A DNA stretch of 64,000 nucleotides, taken from the NCBI RefSeq assembly GCF_002312805.1, contig NZ_NMUA01000017.1:1-64000 (forward strand), in the 5' to 3' direction. This stretch comes from Sphingobium sp. D43FB (GTDB lineage: Bacteria > Pseudomonadota > Alphaproteobacteria > Sphingomonadales > Sphingomonadaceae). The position numbers and the translations under genes are program-made. The notes below the pieces were generated by a model, which was not told the DNA's origin, did not search any database, and was given only the letters and a program-made list of their open reading frames with translations. Below, piece by piece: positions 19,303 to 28,090 of this stretch. Positions within the stretch are counted from its first letter, which is position 1. Each line of letters begins with the position of its first letter.

Positions 19303-22300
19303 ATGCGACATCTACTGGCCTGCACGGCCATCGCGCCGGTTCTGGTGGCCCTGACAGCGGCGCAGGCAATGGCGGAAACGACCATCAGCACCGCCACGAC
19401 GGCAGCCGTCAAGACCTCCACCATCGCCAGCGGCGCGCGCGACGATATCACCATCAGTTCGGCCGGATCGATCACCCTGACCAGCGGCACGGCGGTCACC
19501 GTCGACAGCAACAACAAAGTCTCGAACGCGGGCACCATCACCATCAACGATGCCAATAATGTCACCGGCATCCTGATCGCCCCCGGCACCAGCGGGGCGA
19601 TCACCAACAGCGGCACCATCACGCTGACCGAAGACTATACTGCAACAGACAGCGACTCCGACGGCGATATCGACGGCCCGTTCGCCAAGGGCACGAATAA
19701 AAAGGGTATCTGGCTGCAGGCGGGCGCGCGTCACGTCGGCGACATCACCCATAGCGGCACCATCAGCATTGAAGGCAATCAGTCGGACGGCATCCGCCTC
19801 GACGGCCCTCTGACCGGCAACCTCGCCACCAGTGGCACGATCAGCGTCACGGGCGACAACAGCAACGGCGTCCTGGTCAATGACGTCACCGGTAACGTAA
19901 CCCTGCGCGGGACGACGACGGCGGTTGGCGCGAACAGCATCGGCGCAGCCTTGCTTGGCGACATCGACGGCGCACTCAAGATTCAGGGCAGCATCGCCAG
20001 CACCGGCTATCGCACGACGACCCGGCCGTCCGACGTCACCAAATTGGATGCCGACGATCTGCTTCAGGGCGGATCGGCCCTGGTGATCGCGGGCAATGTC
20101 AGCGGCGGCATTATCTTCGACGTGCCGCCCACCGCCAGCGACGATGATGATGAAGATGATACCGATATTGACGATGATGGCCTGACCGACAGCACGGAAG
20201 GCACGGCCTCGGTCATCACCTATGGCTCGGCAGCCGCCGTGCAGATCGGCGCGGCGGACAGCGACACGGACATAGGTGCGGTAGCCGCCGATACGTCGGG
20301 CTATGGCCTGATCGTCAATGGCGGCATTGGCGGCTATGGCGTTTATGACGGGGTCGCGGCCAATGGCCTGGTTATTGGCGGGCTGGGCGGCGATGTCGAC
20401 ATTGCCAAGGGCGTGCTGGTCGCAGGCACGGTCGCGGCCGTCTCCTACGACAGCAATGCCACCGCCCTGCGCCTGGGTTCGGGCGCGCGGGCCGATACGG
20501 TCGAAGTCAGCGGCACCGTCGGCGCAAGCGGATCGGCCAAGACGGGGACGAGCGCGCGCGGGCTCGTAATCGACGCAGGCGCATCGGTCTCGGCGATCAA
20601 GGTCAGCGGCGCTGTCGCCGCATCGGCGCTCGACAATGCAAAAGGCACCGCGATCGCCATTCTCGATTCGTCGGGTACGGTATCCAGCCTGTCCAACACC
20701 GGCCGGATCAGCGCGACCGGCGGCCTCACCAACACCGCGATCGACCTCAGCGCCAACGGCAGCGGCGTCACCCTGACGCAGGCGCTTGCCTCCGCCACGG
20801 CCACCGCGCCGCAGATCGTCGGCGATGTCCGGCTGGGGTCGGGCAATGACGTCATGACCGTGTCGGCAGGCAGCATCACCGGCAACCTCAGCCTCGGCGC
20901 TGGCAATGATAGCGTCGCCCTGTCCGGCACGTCCAGCCTGACCGGCAATGTCGCGTTCGGCACGGGCACGTCCAGCCTGACCCTGGCCAACAGCGCCAGC
21001 CTGACGGGCAATGTCGATTTCGGCGGCAGCGCCGGGACGCTCGTCTTGAACGGCACTTCGTCCCTGTCGGGGGCGATCAACAATGGCGGCAACGTCGATG
21101 TGACGCTCAATGGCGGGACGCTCAGCACCACCAGCACGGGCAGCATCGCGCTGGGTTCGCTGTCGGCCAGCGGCACCTCGACCATCGGCGTTGCCATCGA
21201 TGCGGCGACCGGTGCCAACACCGTCTATGACGTAGCAGGCGCGGCCAGCTTCGCCAGCGGATCGCAGGTGAAGGTGCAACTCAGCCAGGTCGGTGATGCG
21301 GAAGGCGACTATGTCATCGTCCGCGCCGGATCGCTCAGCGGATCGCCGACGCTCGGCACCGCCACCCTGCTGCCCTATATGTTCAAGGGCAGCGTCGCGG
21401 GCGATACCACGGCAGGCACCGTCACCCTCTCGATCGCGGCCAAGACCGTGACCGACCTGGGCCTCACCGGCTCGCTCGGTAGCGCCTATTCCGCCATCTT
21501 CAATGCGCTCGACAATGACGCCGATATCGCCGACGCCTATCTCGCCATCAGCGATGGCGAGACGCTGAACGCCAATCTGCGCCAGATGCTGCCCGATCAT
21601 GCCGGTGGCACGTTCGAAGCGGTGACATCGGGTTCCAGAGCCACCGCGCGCATCCTGTCCGACCCCAACGGCATCTATCGTACCAAGGACGGCCGCCTCG
21701 GCTTCTGGCTGCAACAGGTCGCCTTTGGCAGCAGCAAGAGCGTGGGCAATACCGCGTCCTACGATATCAACGGCTGGGGCGCGGGCGGTGGCGCCGAATA
21801 TCTGACCGATCTCGGCGCATTCGGCGGCTCCTTCGCCTATATCCATAGTAGCGACACCGGCGGCGGCACCGACAATGCCGTCGATTCCGACCAATATGAA
21901 CTGGCGGCCCACTGGCGCGGCCAATGGGGACCGCTGCTGGCCTTCGCCCGCCTGTCCGCGGCGCATATCGGCTTTACCGGCACCCGCCATTTCTCCAATG
22001 GCGACGTCACCCGCACCGCCGATGGCGACTGGAACGGCAAACTCTATTCGGCGACCGCAGGCGCGGCCTATCAGATGCAGATGGGCCGGTTCAGCCTGCG
22101 TCCGGCGCTCGGCATCGACTATTATCGCCTTTCCGAAAATGGCTATAGCGAGACCGGCGGCGGCGATGCCTTCAACCTGACAGTGCTGGACCGCACCAGC
22201 GACGAGACCACCGCCAACGGCACGGTCACGGCGGGCTATGACTTTGGCAGCTTGAACCCGGAAGATGGCTGGCTGCGGCTGGAACTGGAAGGCGGCCGTC

Positions 22301-22518
22301 GCCAGATCATCGGCGGATCGCTTGGCGATACGGTCGCCTATTTCAAGGATGGCGACCGCTTCACCCTGACCGCCGAAGACCGCACCAACGGCTGGACCGG
22401 CCGCGCCCGCCTCTATGGCGGCACCGAAACATTCCGCGTGGGCGGCGAATTCGGCGCGGAGGAGCAACAAAATCACGTCGCCATATCGTTTAGAGCGACG
22501 GTAAACTTCGTCCTGTGA
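19303..22518 (+). CDS. Type Va autotransporter, beta-helical passenger
   Basis: A 1071-residue autotransporter. The signal peptide ends at AMAET near residue 24. The passenger (about residues 25-780) is low-complexity Ser/Thr/Gly/Asn sequence with repeats such as NSGTITL and LTGNVxFG, typical of a beta-helix. Two Asp-rich stretches, DSDSDGDIDG (near residue 113) and DDDDEDDTDIDDDGLTD (near 275), look like calcium-binding loops. A C-terminal barrel (about residues 800-1071) ends NFVL. The only Cys is in the signal peptide. AGGAGA lies upstream of the start. It follows the STN receptor by 99 bp and could be in the same regulon. Its function, adhesion or otherwise, is unknown. Confidence 0.88.
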   Translation: MRHLLACTAIAPVLVALTAAQAMAETTISTATTAAVKTSTIASGARDDITISSAGSITLTSGTAVTVDSNNKVSNAGTITINDANNVTGILIAPGTSGAITNSGTITLTEDYTATDSDSDGDIDGPFAKGTNKKGIWLQAGARHVGDITHSGTISIEGNQSDGIRLDGPLTGNLATSGTISVTGDNSNGVLVNDVTGNVTLRGTTTAVGANSIGAALLGDIDGALKIQGSIASTGYRTTTRPSDVTKLDADDLLQGGSALVIAGNVSGGIIFDVPPTASDDDDEDDTDIDDDGLTDSTEGTASVITYGSAAAVQIGAADSDTDIGAVAADTSGYGLIVNGGIGGYGVYDGVAANGLVIGGLGGDVDIAKGVLVAGTVAAVSYDSNATALRLGSGARADTVEVSGTVGASGSAKTGTSARGLVIDAGASVSAIKVSGAVAASALDNAKGTAIAILDSSGTVSSLSNTGRISATGGLTNTAIDLSANGSGVTLTQALASATATAPQIVGDVRLGSGNDVMTVSAGSITGNLSLGAGNDSVALSGTSSLTGNVAFGTGTSSLTLANSASLTGNVDFGGSAGTLVLNGTSSLSGAINNGGNVDVTLNGGTLSTTSTGSIALGSLSASGTSTIGVAIDAATGANTVYDVAGAASFASGSQVKVQLSQVGDAEGDYVIVRAGSLSGSPTLGTATLLPYMFKGSVAGDTTAGTVTLSIAAKTVTDLGLTGSLGSAYSAIFNALDNDADIADAYLAISDGETLNANLRQMLPDHAGGTFEAVTSGSRATARILSDPNGIYRTKDGRLGFWLQQVAFGSSKSVGNTASYDINGWGAGGGAEYLTDLGAFGGSFAYIHSSDTGGGTDNAVDSDQYELAAHWRGQWGPLLAFARLSAAHIGFTGTRHFSNGDVTRTADGDWNGKLYSATAGAAYQMQMGRFSLRPALGIDYYRLSENGYSETGGGDAFNLTVLDRTSDETTANGTVTAGYDFGSLNPEDGWLRLELEGGRRQIIGGSLGDTVAYFKDGDRFTLTAEDRTNGWTGRARLYGGTETFRVGGEFGAEEQQNHVAISFRATVNFVL

Positions 22519-22530
22519 CGTCCTGACTAT

Positions 22531-22575
22531 GAAAGGACGGGCCACACCCCACAGACCCTCCCGGTCCGTCCTTTC
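22531..22575. other. Inverted repeat after the autotransporter
   Basis: Arms 22531-22543 and 22563-22575 pair over 13 bp with one G-U, around a 19-nt loop. No T-tract follows, so it may protect the mRNA 3' end rather than terminate. Confidence 0.45.
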
Positions 22576-22616
22576 CGATCCGGCAATATCCCTCCCCAAG
22601 GGCGCCGGACATAAAG

Positions 22617-22656
22617 AGGGGCGTCACCGCTAGACCCGGTGGCGCCCCTTATTATT
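22617..22656 (+). terminator. Intrinsic terminator of the autotransporter gene
   Basis: A 13-bp stem (22617-22629 with 22637-22649) containing one G-U pair is closed by a short loop and followed by TTATTATT. It sits between convergent genes; the minus-strand side is preceded by an A-rich flank, so it can serve the gene ending at 22672 as well. Confidence 0.85.
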
Positions 22657-22671
22657 GTGAACGGGCGGAAA

Positions 22672-23136
22672 TTATTCTGCCTTCACCTCGACCGGCTTCA
22701 ACTTGGCGCTGAGCGCGTCGAACCCGGCTTTGTCGGCCGGCGACAGATTGGGGCGCCCCGCCATAATCCCCATCGAAACGCTGCACTTGGAATAATAGGT
22801 TTCGCCCGGCTCGATCTCCAGCCGCAGCGTATCGGTCGCCTCGCTCTTGACCGAATATTCGTGAATGCCGGGGTCGGCATAGACGACGGCGAATTTACCC
22901 GGCGGCAAGCTGGTCAGACGTTCCCCCTTTTCATGCACCGCACAGGAAATAGCCGCCCCCACCAAGCCGCCCTTACGGAAGAAGATGATCTTCCCCTTCC
23001 CTTCGGGAATGTCGGATACCGGCGCTGTCGCCGCCGCCGGATCGGACGGAACGGCTGGGTCAACCGCCGCATCCTGCGCGATCGCAGACGTGCCGCAGCC
23101 GACCATCACCAATGCCAGAAACATGTGATTCTTCAT
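22672..23136 (-). CDS. DUF2846 exported protein
   Basis: A 154-residue secreted protein. The signal peptide ends near AIAQ, followed by a Pro/Ala/Asp-rich linker. The C-terminal domain GKIIFFRKGGLVGAA...ISCAVHEKGERLTSLPPGKF...GETYYSK is typical of DUF2846, found in envelope proteins of unknown role. I chose the ATG at 23136 after GGGGGGTAA; a TTG at 23163 overlaps the upstream gene stop. It is the second of a two-gene operon. Confidence 0.8.
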   Translation of the reverse strand: MKNHMFLALVMVGCGTSAIAQDAAVDPAVPSDPAAATAPVSDIPEGKGKIIFFRKGGLVGAAISCAVHEKGERLTSLPPGKFAVVYADPGIHEYSVKSEATDTLRLEIEPGETYYSKCSVSMGIMAGRPNLSPADKAGFDALSAKLKPVEVKAE

Positions 23137-23159
23137 AACATTACCCCCCATTGTGAATT

Positions 23160-23705
23160 TCAACGTTCGCCGTCTGGCAAAACGAATGGAATGTCGGCCA
23201 CCAATTTGGCCTGTCCTCGCGTACCCGCAGGCACGACAACCTCGCTACCTGCCATGAAAAGCACGACCGGCACTGCAACCAGCCCGACCAGGGCAGCCTC
23301 ATTTGTGCGGCTTTCACCGGATTGGGCGAAACGGAAGCTACGCAGCGCGATCTTCTGCCCTTGATACTCGACGAAGCGCGCCGCCAATATCAACTCGCCA
23401 GCCTTGCCCGCCGCGCGCGCGCGCGCGGCATGGATGACCTCGCCCTCCCCCAGCGCACCATCAGGCACGACGACGGCCCCATTGAAGGCCACCGGCACCG
23501 TCGTGCGGATGCGGAACCGGTCGCCCGGCTTGGACAATTTGGAATTGAGCGGGTCGAGTATCTCGAAATCGACATAGGTTCCGGCTGGCACCGCTGTCGC
23601 CGTCGGTGCGAACGTCGCAACGATCGGGTCGGTCCCGGCAGAGGCTGGTATCGAAATAGCCAGCCCGAAAGCCGCAGCGAATAATCGCCCCGTGCGCCGC
23701 ATCAT
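23160..23705 (-). CDS. Exported protein of unknown function
   Basis: A 181-residue protein with a signal peptide (cleavage near ASAG). The body is a beta-rich domain (PAGTYVDFEILDPLNSKLSK, GDRFRIRTTVPVAFNG, VVVPDGALGEGEVIHAARA). This phrasing resembles periplasmic beta-barrel or sandwich proteins in which an outer-envelope property is limited. A hydrophobic stretch near residue 140 (ALVGLVAVPVVLFMAG) may be a membrane hairpin. Two tandem ATGs at 23705 and 23702 follow GGGGGG; either may be used. It is coupled to the downstream DUF2846 gene. I do not recognise a named family. Confidence 0.75.
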   Translation of the reverse strand: MMRRTGRLFAAAFGLAISIPASAGTDPIVATFAPTATAVPAGTYVDFEILDPLNSKLSKPGDRFRIRTTVPVAFNGAVVVPDGALGEGEVIHAARARAAGKAGELILAARFVEYQGQKIALRSFRFAQSGESRTNEAALVGLVAVPVVLFMAGSEVVVPAGTRGQAKLVADIPFVLPDGER

Positions 23706-23798
23706 CCCCCCTGTTCACGCCGCCAATCCCCCGATTCGCTATGGCGTGAACAGATGCTTATCGCGCGCCTTTACAGTCGTATAGAGGGAAGCGAGCGA

Positions 23799-25304
23799 TC
23801 AGCCCGCCAACCCCTTCTTCACCAACTCATTCACGACCTGCGGGTTGGCCTTGCCCTGCATTGCCTTCATCGTCTGGCCGACGAAGAAACCGAACAGCGC
23901 TTCCTTGCCGCCCTTATATTGCGCGACCTTGTCGCCATTGTCCGCGAGAATCTTGGCCACCACCGCCTCGATCGCGCCGGTGTCCGACGTCTGCTTCATG
24001 CCGCGATCTTCCACGATCTTGGCTGGCGCGTCGCCGGTTTCCAGCATGATTTCGAACACCTGCTTGGCGAGCGATCCCGACAGCGTGCCGTCCGCGACCA
24101 GCGCCAGCAATTCGGCCGCCTGTGAGGGACTGACCGGGCTTTCTTCCAGGCTTTTGCCAAGGCGGTTGAGCGCCCCATAAAGGTCGGACAGCAGCCAGTT
24201 GGCCGCTGCCTTGGCGACATCGCTCTCGCTCTTCTTCTGCGCGGCGGCGCTCTGCGTCACCAGCAGTTCGAACCAGCGCGCGGTGTCGGCGTCCGCCGTC
24301 AGGGTCGCGGCATTATAGGCCGACAGGCCCAGCGCCTGCTCATAGCGTTTGCGCTTGGCATCGGGCAGTTCGGGCAGCGAGGCGCGGCATTCGGCCAGAA
24401 ACGCCTCGTCCAGTTCGATAGGCAACAGGTCGGGATCGGGGAAGTAGCGATAGTCATGCGCATCTTCCTTCGACCGCATCGACCGCGTCTCACCCCGGTC
24501 GGGATCGTAGAGCCGGGTTTCCTGCACGATCTTGCCGCCCGCCTCCAGCACATCGACCTGACGGTTCGCCTCATGCTCGACCACGGCCATGACGAAGCGG
24601 ACGGAATTGACGTTCTTGGTTTCGGTGCGGGTGCCGAATTCCTCGCCGGGCTTGCGGACCGACACGTTGACGTCGGCGCGCATCGACCCCTGGTCCATAT
24701 TGCCGTCGCACGACCCGACATAGCGCAGGATGGTGCGCAGCTTCGCCAGATAAGCCCCTGCTTCGGCAGGCGACCGCATGTCCGGCTTCGACACGATCTC
24801 CATCAGCGCGACGCCCGACCGGTTGAGGTCGACATAGGAGCTGGTCGGATGCTGATCATGCATCAGCTTGCCCGCATCCTGCTCGACATGGATACGCTCG
24901 ACCCCGATCACCTTGGTACTGGTTTCCGGGTTCTTCTCGTCCAGCACGATCTCGATCTGCCCTTCGCCCACGATCGGGTGATAGAGCTGGCTGATCTGAT
25001 AGCCCTGCGGCAGATCGGCGTAGAAATAATTTTTGCGGTCGAACCGCGACCATCTGTTGATCTGCGCCTCGATCGCCATGCCGGTGCGCACCGCCTGGCG
25101 GATGCACTCGCGATTGGGCACGGGCAACATGCCGGGCATCGCTGCGTCGACCAGGCTGACCTGCGTATTGGGCTCGGCCCCGAAAGCGGTCGCGGCACCG
25201 GAAAACAGCTTGGCATTGGTGGTGATCTGGGCATGCACCTCCAGGCCGATCACGACCTCCCACTCGCCGGTTGCGCCCTGGATGCGATAGGTTGATTCAG
25301 TCAT
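23799..25304 (-). CDS. gatB: Asp-tRNA(Asn)/Glu-tRNA(Gln) amidotransferase subunit B
   Basis: Subunit B of GatCAB, 501 residues. It binds the misacylated tRNA and phosphorylates the Glu or Asp side chain before GatA-derived ammonia amidates it. Visible blocks are [12 protein letters not shown], the catalytic cradle around [23 protein letters not shown] (split here), [18 protein letters not shown], and a C-terminal YqeY/tail domain ([16 protein letters not shown]). Its ATG overlaps the stop of the PIN toxin gene by 4 bp (ATGA), so its translation is coupled to the toxin. It should normally follow gatA directly. Confidence 0.97.
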   Translation of the reverse strand: MTESTYRIQGATGEWEVVIGLEVHAQITTNAKLFSGAATAFGAEPNTQVSLVDAAMPGMLPVPNRECIRQAVRTGMAIEAQINRWSRFDRKNYFYADLPQGYQISQLYHPIVGEGQIEIVLDEKNPETSTKVIGVERIHVEQDAGKLMHDQHPTSSYVDLNRSGVALMEIVSKPDMRSPAEAGAYLAKLRTILRYVGSCDGNMDQGSMRADVNVSVRKPGEEFGTRTETKNVNSVRFVMAVVEHEANRQVDVLEAGGKIVQETRLYDPDRGETRSMRSKEDAHDYRYFPDPDLLPIELDEAFLAECRASLPELPDAKRKRYEQALGLSAYNAATLTADADTARWFELLVTQSAAAQKKSESDVAKAAANWLLSDLYGALNRLGKSLEESPVSPSQAAELLALVADGTLSGSLAKQVFEIMLETGDAPAKIVEDRGMKQTSDTGAIEAVVAKILADNGDKVAQYKGGKEALFGFFVGQTMKAMQGKANPQVVNELVKKGLAG

Positions 25305-25720
25305 GCTGGGTCCGTTTCGGGAGTGATAAGAGTGAGTTCAGGAAAGTAACGCCGGTACAGCGTCAGATCGCGAGTCAATAAGGGCATTTGTCGGGTGAAG
25401 GCATGGGCTCCGACGAAAAAATCGGGAAGAACACGATAAGCCCGATCCTCCTTGCGCGCCTCTCGATAAGCTACGAAGCGTTGCCCCGCAATGAAGGCGG
25501 CAACGTCGTCGACCGGTTCCGAGACGAGACCCAGCGCCGCTATGTCCGCCTGTAAATCATTCAAGGATCGATAATTTCTACTTAGCTCAGCGAGAACGAC
25601 AATGTTGATTATGGCCGGCCCGTTGAATCGAGCGTCGCTCAACCGGTCGATCGACCACGGCCCCCATATGTCATCGCTTGACAGAATGTCGATGATGACA
25701 TTCGTATCGACAAATGTCAT
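25301..25720 (-). CDS. PIN-domain ribonuclease toxin, VapC-like
   Basis: A 139-residue PIN-domain protein. The acidic active-site residues are visible: Asp5 in VDTNVII, a Glu in LAELSRN, an Asp in [10 protein letters not shown] and the TRD motif [14 protein letters not shown]. VapC-type toxins cleave tRNA or rRNA. Its ATG overlaps the antitoxin stop and its stop overlaps the gatB start, each by 4 bp. The catalytic set looks complete, so it is probably active when free of antitoxin. Confidence 0.9.
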   Translation of the reverse strand: MTFVDTNVIIDILSSDDIWGPWSIDRLSDARFNGPAIINIVVLAELSRNYRSLNDLQADIAALGLVSEPVDDVAAFIAGQRFVAYREARKEDRAYRVLPDFFVGAHAFTRQMPLLTRDLTLYRRYFPELTLITPETDPA

Positions 25721-26025
25721 TCGGGGTCCAACCGGTGCGGGCGGATATAATCCATATATTCGTCGGTTGACGCAAAGCCGGTTTTCATCGTGCCAGCCGC
25801 AGCCAATATTCCCGCCCTTATGCGGTTTCGCCGTTCATCGGTGGTTTCGCCCACCAGAAGATGAGCGGGAAGCACCACTGCTTCGCCACGGTCATTGATT
25901 CCGATGCGAACCGGCTGTCCCGGAACAAGGCCAATGCGGTCACGGATTGCCTTGGGCATGAACACCTGCCCTTTGCTGGTCATGTTGACCACCGTTTCCT
26001 CATCAAATTTGCTGTGCATGTTCAT
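25717..26025 (-). CDS. AbrB/MazE-type antitoxin, VapB-like
   Basis: A 102-residue antitoxin. The N-terminal swapped-hairpin DNA-binding domain (VVNMTSKGQVFMPKAIRDRI...GLVPGQPVRIG) is of SpoVT/AbrB type. The C-terminal half (residues 60-102) should wrap the toxin. It is expected to neutralise the downstream PIN toxin and to repress the pair through the palindrome at 26038-26057. GGAG lies upstream of the start; a second in-frame ATG lies two codons in. Confidence 0.88.
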   Translation of the reverse strand: MNMHSKFDEETVVNMTSKGQVFMPKAIRDRIGLVPGQPVRIGINDRGEAVVLPAHLLVGETTDERRNRIRAGILAAAGTMKTGFASTDEYMDYIRPHRLDPE

Positions 26026-26037
26026 CGCGACATCTCC

Positions 26038-26057
26038 AGTGTTACCTCGGTAACACT
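26038..26057. promoter_or_regulatory. Palindromic operator of the toxin-antitoxin pair
   Basis: AGTGTTACC and GGTAACACT form a perfect 9+9 bp palindrome with a 2-bp centre. It lies 13 bp upstream of the antitoxin start, inside the 44-bp gap after gatA. TTGACC just upstream on the minus strand could be a -35. It is the likely autoregulatory site for the AbrB-type antitoxin. Confidence 0.7.
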
Positions 26058-26069
26058 TCGGTCAAACCA

Positions 26070-27551
26070 TTACCACCACTTGTCCGGCCGCGCCACAAAC
26101 CCTGCCCGTTCCTCGATCGCCAAACCGGCGTTCAGCACCGTCTGCTCGTCCAGCGCCTTGCCGATGATCTGCAAGCCGAGCGGCAAGCCCTGACTATCTA
26201 CGCCACCGGGCACCGACATGGCGGGCAGCCCCGCCAGCGACGCGGGCACGGTGAACACGTCGTTCAGATACATGGCCAGCGGATCGGCCTGCTTCTCGCC
26301 CAGCGTGAAGGCCGCGCTTGGTGCGGTCGGGGTCAGCAGCAGGTCGCATTGTTCGAAGGCCAGATCGAAATCGCGCGCGATCAGCGCCCGGACCTTCTGC
26401 GCCTGCGTATAATAAGCGTCGTAGAAACCGGCCGACAATACATAGGTGCCGATCATGATGCGGCGCTTGACCTCCGGCCCGAAGCCAGCGGCGCGGGTGG
26501 CGGCATACATGTCCTGCAGGCCTGCGCCATCGGGCAGGTCGCGCTGGCCATAGCGCACGCCGTCATAGCGGGCGAGGTTGGACGAGGCTTCGGCGGGCGC
26601 GATGATATAATAGGTCGGCAGCGCATATTTGGTATGCGGCAATGACACTTCGACCACAGTCGCGCCAGCGTCCTTGAGCCAGGCAATCCCCTGATCCCAC
26701 AGCGCGGCGATTTCCGCGTTCAGGCCATCGGGGCGATATTCCTTGGGAATACCGACCGTCTTACCCTTGAGATTGCTCGACAATCCCGCCTCCCACTGCG
26801 GCACCGGCAGGCCGAGCGAGGTCGAATCCTTGGGGTCGAACCCGGCCATCACCTCCAGCAGCAACGCATTGTCGCGCACCGTCCGCGCCATCGGCCCGGC
26901 CTGGTCAAGCGATGAGGCGAAGGCGACGATGCCCCAGCGCGAGCAACGGCCATAGGTCGGCTTGATGCCACTGATGCCGGTAAAGGCGGCGGGCTGGCGG
27001 ATCGATCCGCCGGTATCGGTGCCGGTCGCCGCCGGGCAGAGCCGCGCCGCGATCGCGGACGACGACCCGCCCGACGAACCGCCGGGGGCCAAGGCCGAAT
27101 TGTCGCCGCCATCGCGCTTCCACGGGCTGATGACGTTGCCATAATAGCTCGTCTCGTTGGAAGACCCCATGGCGAACTGGTCGAGGTTCAGCTTGCCCAG
27201 CATCCCCGCGCCCGCATCCCACAGCTTGGCGGACACGGTCGACTCGTAAGTCGGCACGAACCCTTCGAGCATGTGGCTGGCCGCCGTGGTCTGCACGCCC
27301 TGCGTGCAGAAGAGATCCTTCATGCCGATCGGCACGCCCGACAGCGGCTTAACCTCGCCCGCCGCCAGCGCCTTGTCGGCGGCATCGGCGGCTTCCAGCG
27401 CCTTTTCCGGCGTTTCGACGATGAAGGCGTTGAGCGCCTTGGCCGCGGCGACATTGGCGTTGAAGCCCTCGGCGACTTCGCGCGCGGAAAAATCGCCTGC
27501 GCGGAACCCGTCGCGAATTTCGGCTACGGTAAGGTCTGTAAGATCAGTCAA
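26070..27551 (-). CDS. gatA: Asp-tRNA(Asn)/Glu-tRNA(Gln) amidotransferase subunit A
   Basis: Amidase-signature subunit of GatCAB, 493 residues. It releases ammonia from glutamine and channels it to GatB. The Ser-cisSer-Lys triad is visible: Lys in [11 protein letters not shown], cis-Ser in [13 protein letters not shown], nucleophile Ser in [13 protein letters not shown]. Translation must start at a TTG (27551): the reading [12 protein letters not shown] is typical of the family N-terminus, and the first in-frame ATG is about 77 codons in. A palindromic repeat fills the gap to gatC immediately upstream. Confidence 0.96.
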   Translation of the reverse strand: MTDLTDLTVAEIRDGFRAGDFSAREVAEGFNANVAAAKALNAFIVETPEKALEAADAADKALAAGEVKPLSGVPIGMKDLFCTQGVQTTAASHMLEGFVPTYESTVSAKLWDAGAGMLGKLNLDQFAMGSSNETSYYGNVISPWKRDGGDNSALAPGGSSGGSSSAIAARLCPAATGTDTGGSIRQPAAFTGISGIKPTYGRCSRWGIVAFASSLDQAGPMARTVRDNALLLEVMAGFDPKDSTSLGLPVPQWEAGLSSNLKGKTVGIPKEYRPDGLNAEIAALWDQGIAWLKDAGATVVEVSLPHTKYALPTYYIIAPAEASSNLARYDGVRYGQRDLPDGAGLQDMYAATRAAGFGPEVKRRIMIGTYVLSAGFYDAYYTQAQKVRALIARDFDLAFEQCDLLLTPTAPSAAFTLGEKQADPLAMYLNDVFTVPASLAGLPAMSVPGGVDSQGLPLGLQIIGKALDEQTVLNAGLAIEERAGFVARPDKWW

Positions 27552-27560
27552 AATCTTTAT

Positions 27561-27660
27561 CCCGTTCGGGCTGAGCGAAGTCGAAGCCTTCTGCTGAGCG
27601 AAGCGAAGCAGCCTCCCTCCGGTCGGCAGAGCCCTTTGACAGGCTCAGGGCGAACGGGGG
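27561..27660. repeat. REP-type palindromic repeat between gatC and gatA
   Basis: Two inverted modules, GTTCGGGCTGAGCGAAGTCG near 27564 and the inverted GACAGGCTCAGGGCGAAC near 27638, flank a central segment. The same module family occurs at 41465-41547. It would fold into a strong hairpin in the gatC-gatA mRNA. Confidence 0.8.
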
Positions 27661-27671
27661 AGTGATACGCA

Positions 27672-27959
27672 TCACTCTATAACTTTCGGCACCGCAAAAA
27701 ATCCATGTTCGGCCTGGGGCGCGTTCGCCAGCACCTTGTCGCGGACATTGCCGTCAGTCACGACGTCGTCGCGCAGGCGCTGGTGATTGGGGATGACGGC
27801 TGTCATCGGCTCGACGCCGCTGACGTCCACCTCACCCAATTGCTCCACCCAGCCAAGGATGTTGTTGAGTTCGGGCACCATCGCCTCGGCTTCGGCATCG
27901 CTCACCGAAATGCGCGAGAGGCTGGCGATCTTTTTTACGGTCTGAAGGTCTATCGACAT
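27672..27959 (-). CDS. gatC: Asp-tRNA(Asn)/Glu-tRNA(Gln) amidotransferase subunit C
   Basis: Small stabilising subunit of GatCAB, 95 residues. It reads [17 protein letters not shown], then the [23 protein letters not shown] block that clamps GatA and GatB. I chose the ATG at 27959 because it matches the family N-terminus. A GTG at 27977 has a better ribosome site (GGAGGGAAGCGG) and would add six residues. It is the first gene of the gatCAB operon and is divergent from the DUF3089 gene. Confidence 0.93.
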   Translation of the reverse strand: MSIDLQTVKKIASLSRISVSDAEAEAMVPELNNILGWVEQLGEVDVSGVEPMTAVIPNHQRLRDDVVTDGNVRDKVLANAPQAEHGFFAVPKVIE

Positions 27960-28090
27960 GGGCCACGCCGCTACCACCCGCTTCCCTCCGCTTCAAGCCG
28001 GTTTCGCGCCTCTTGCGCACGCCGGTAGCTTGCGTAAGACAGGGGCGCGCAAATGGGGGCTGCGTCGCCCTTGAAAATCGGAGAGCATGG

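Noticed and set aside
19312..22599. A very long open frame on the minus strand, antisense to the autotransporter
   Set aside because: It is over 1000 codons without a stop, but the plus-strand frame has a signal peptide, passenger repeats and a barrel. The antisense frame has no domain and is explained by GC-rich third positions.
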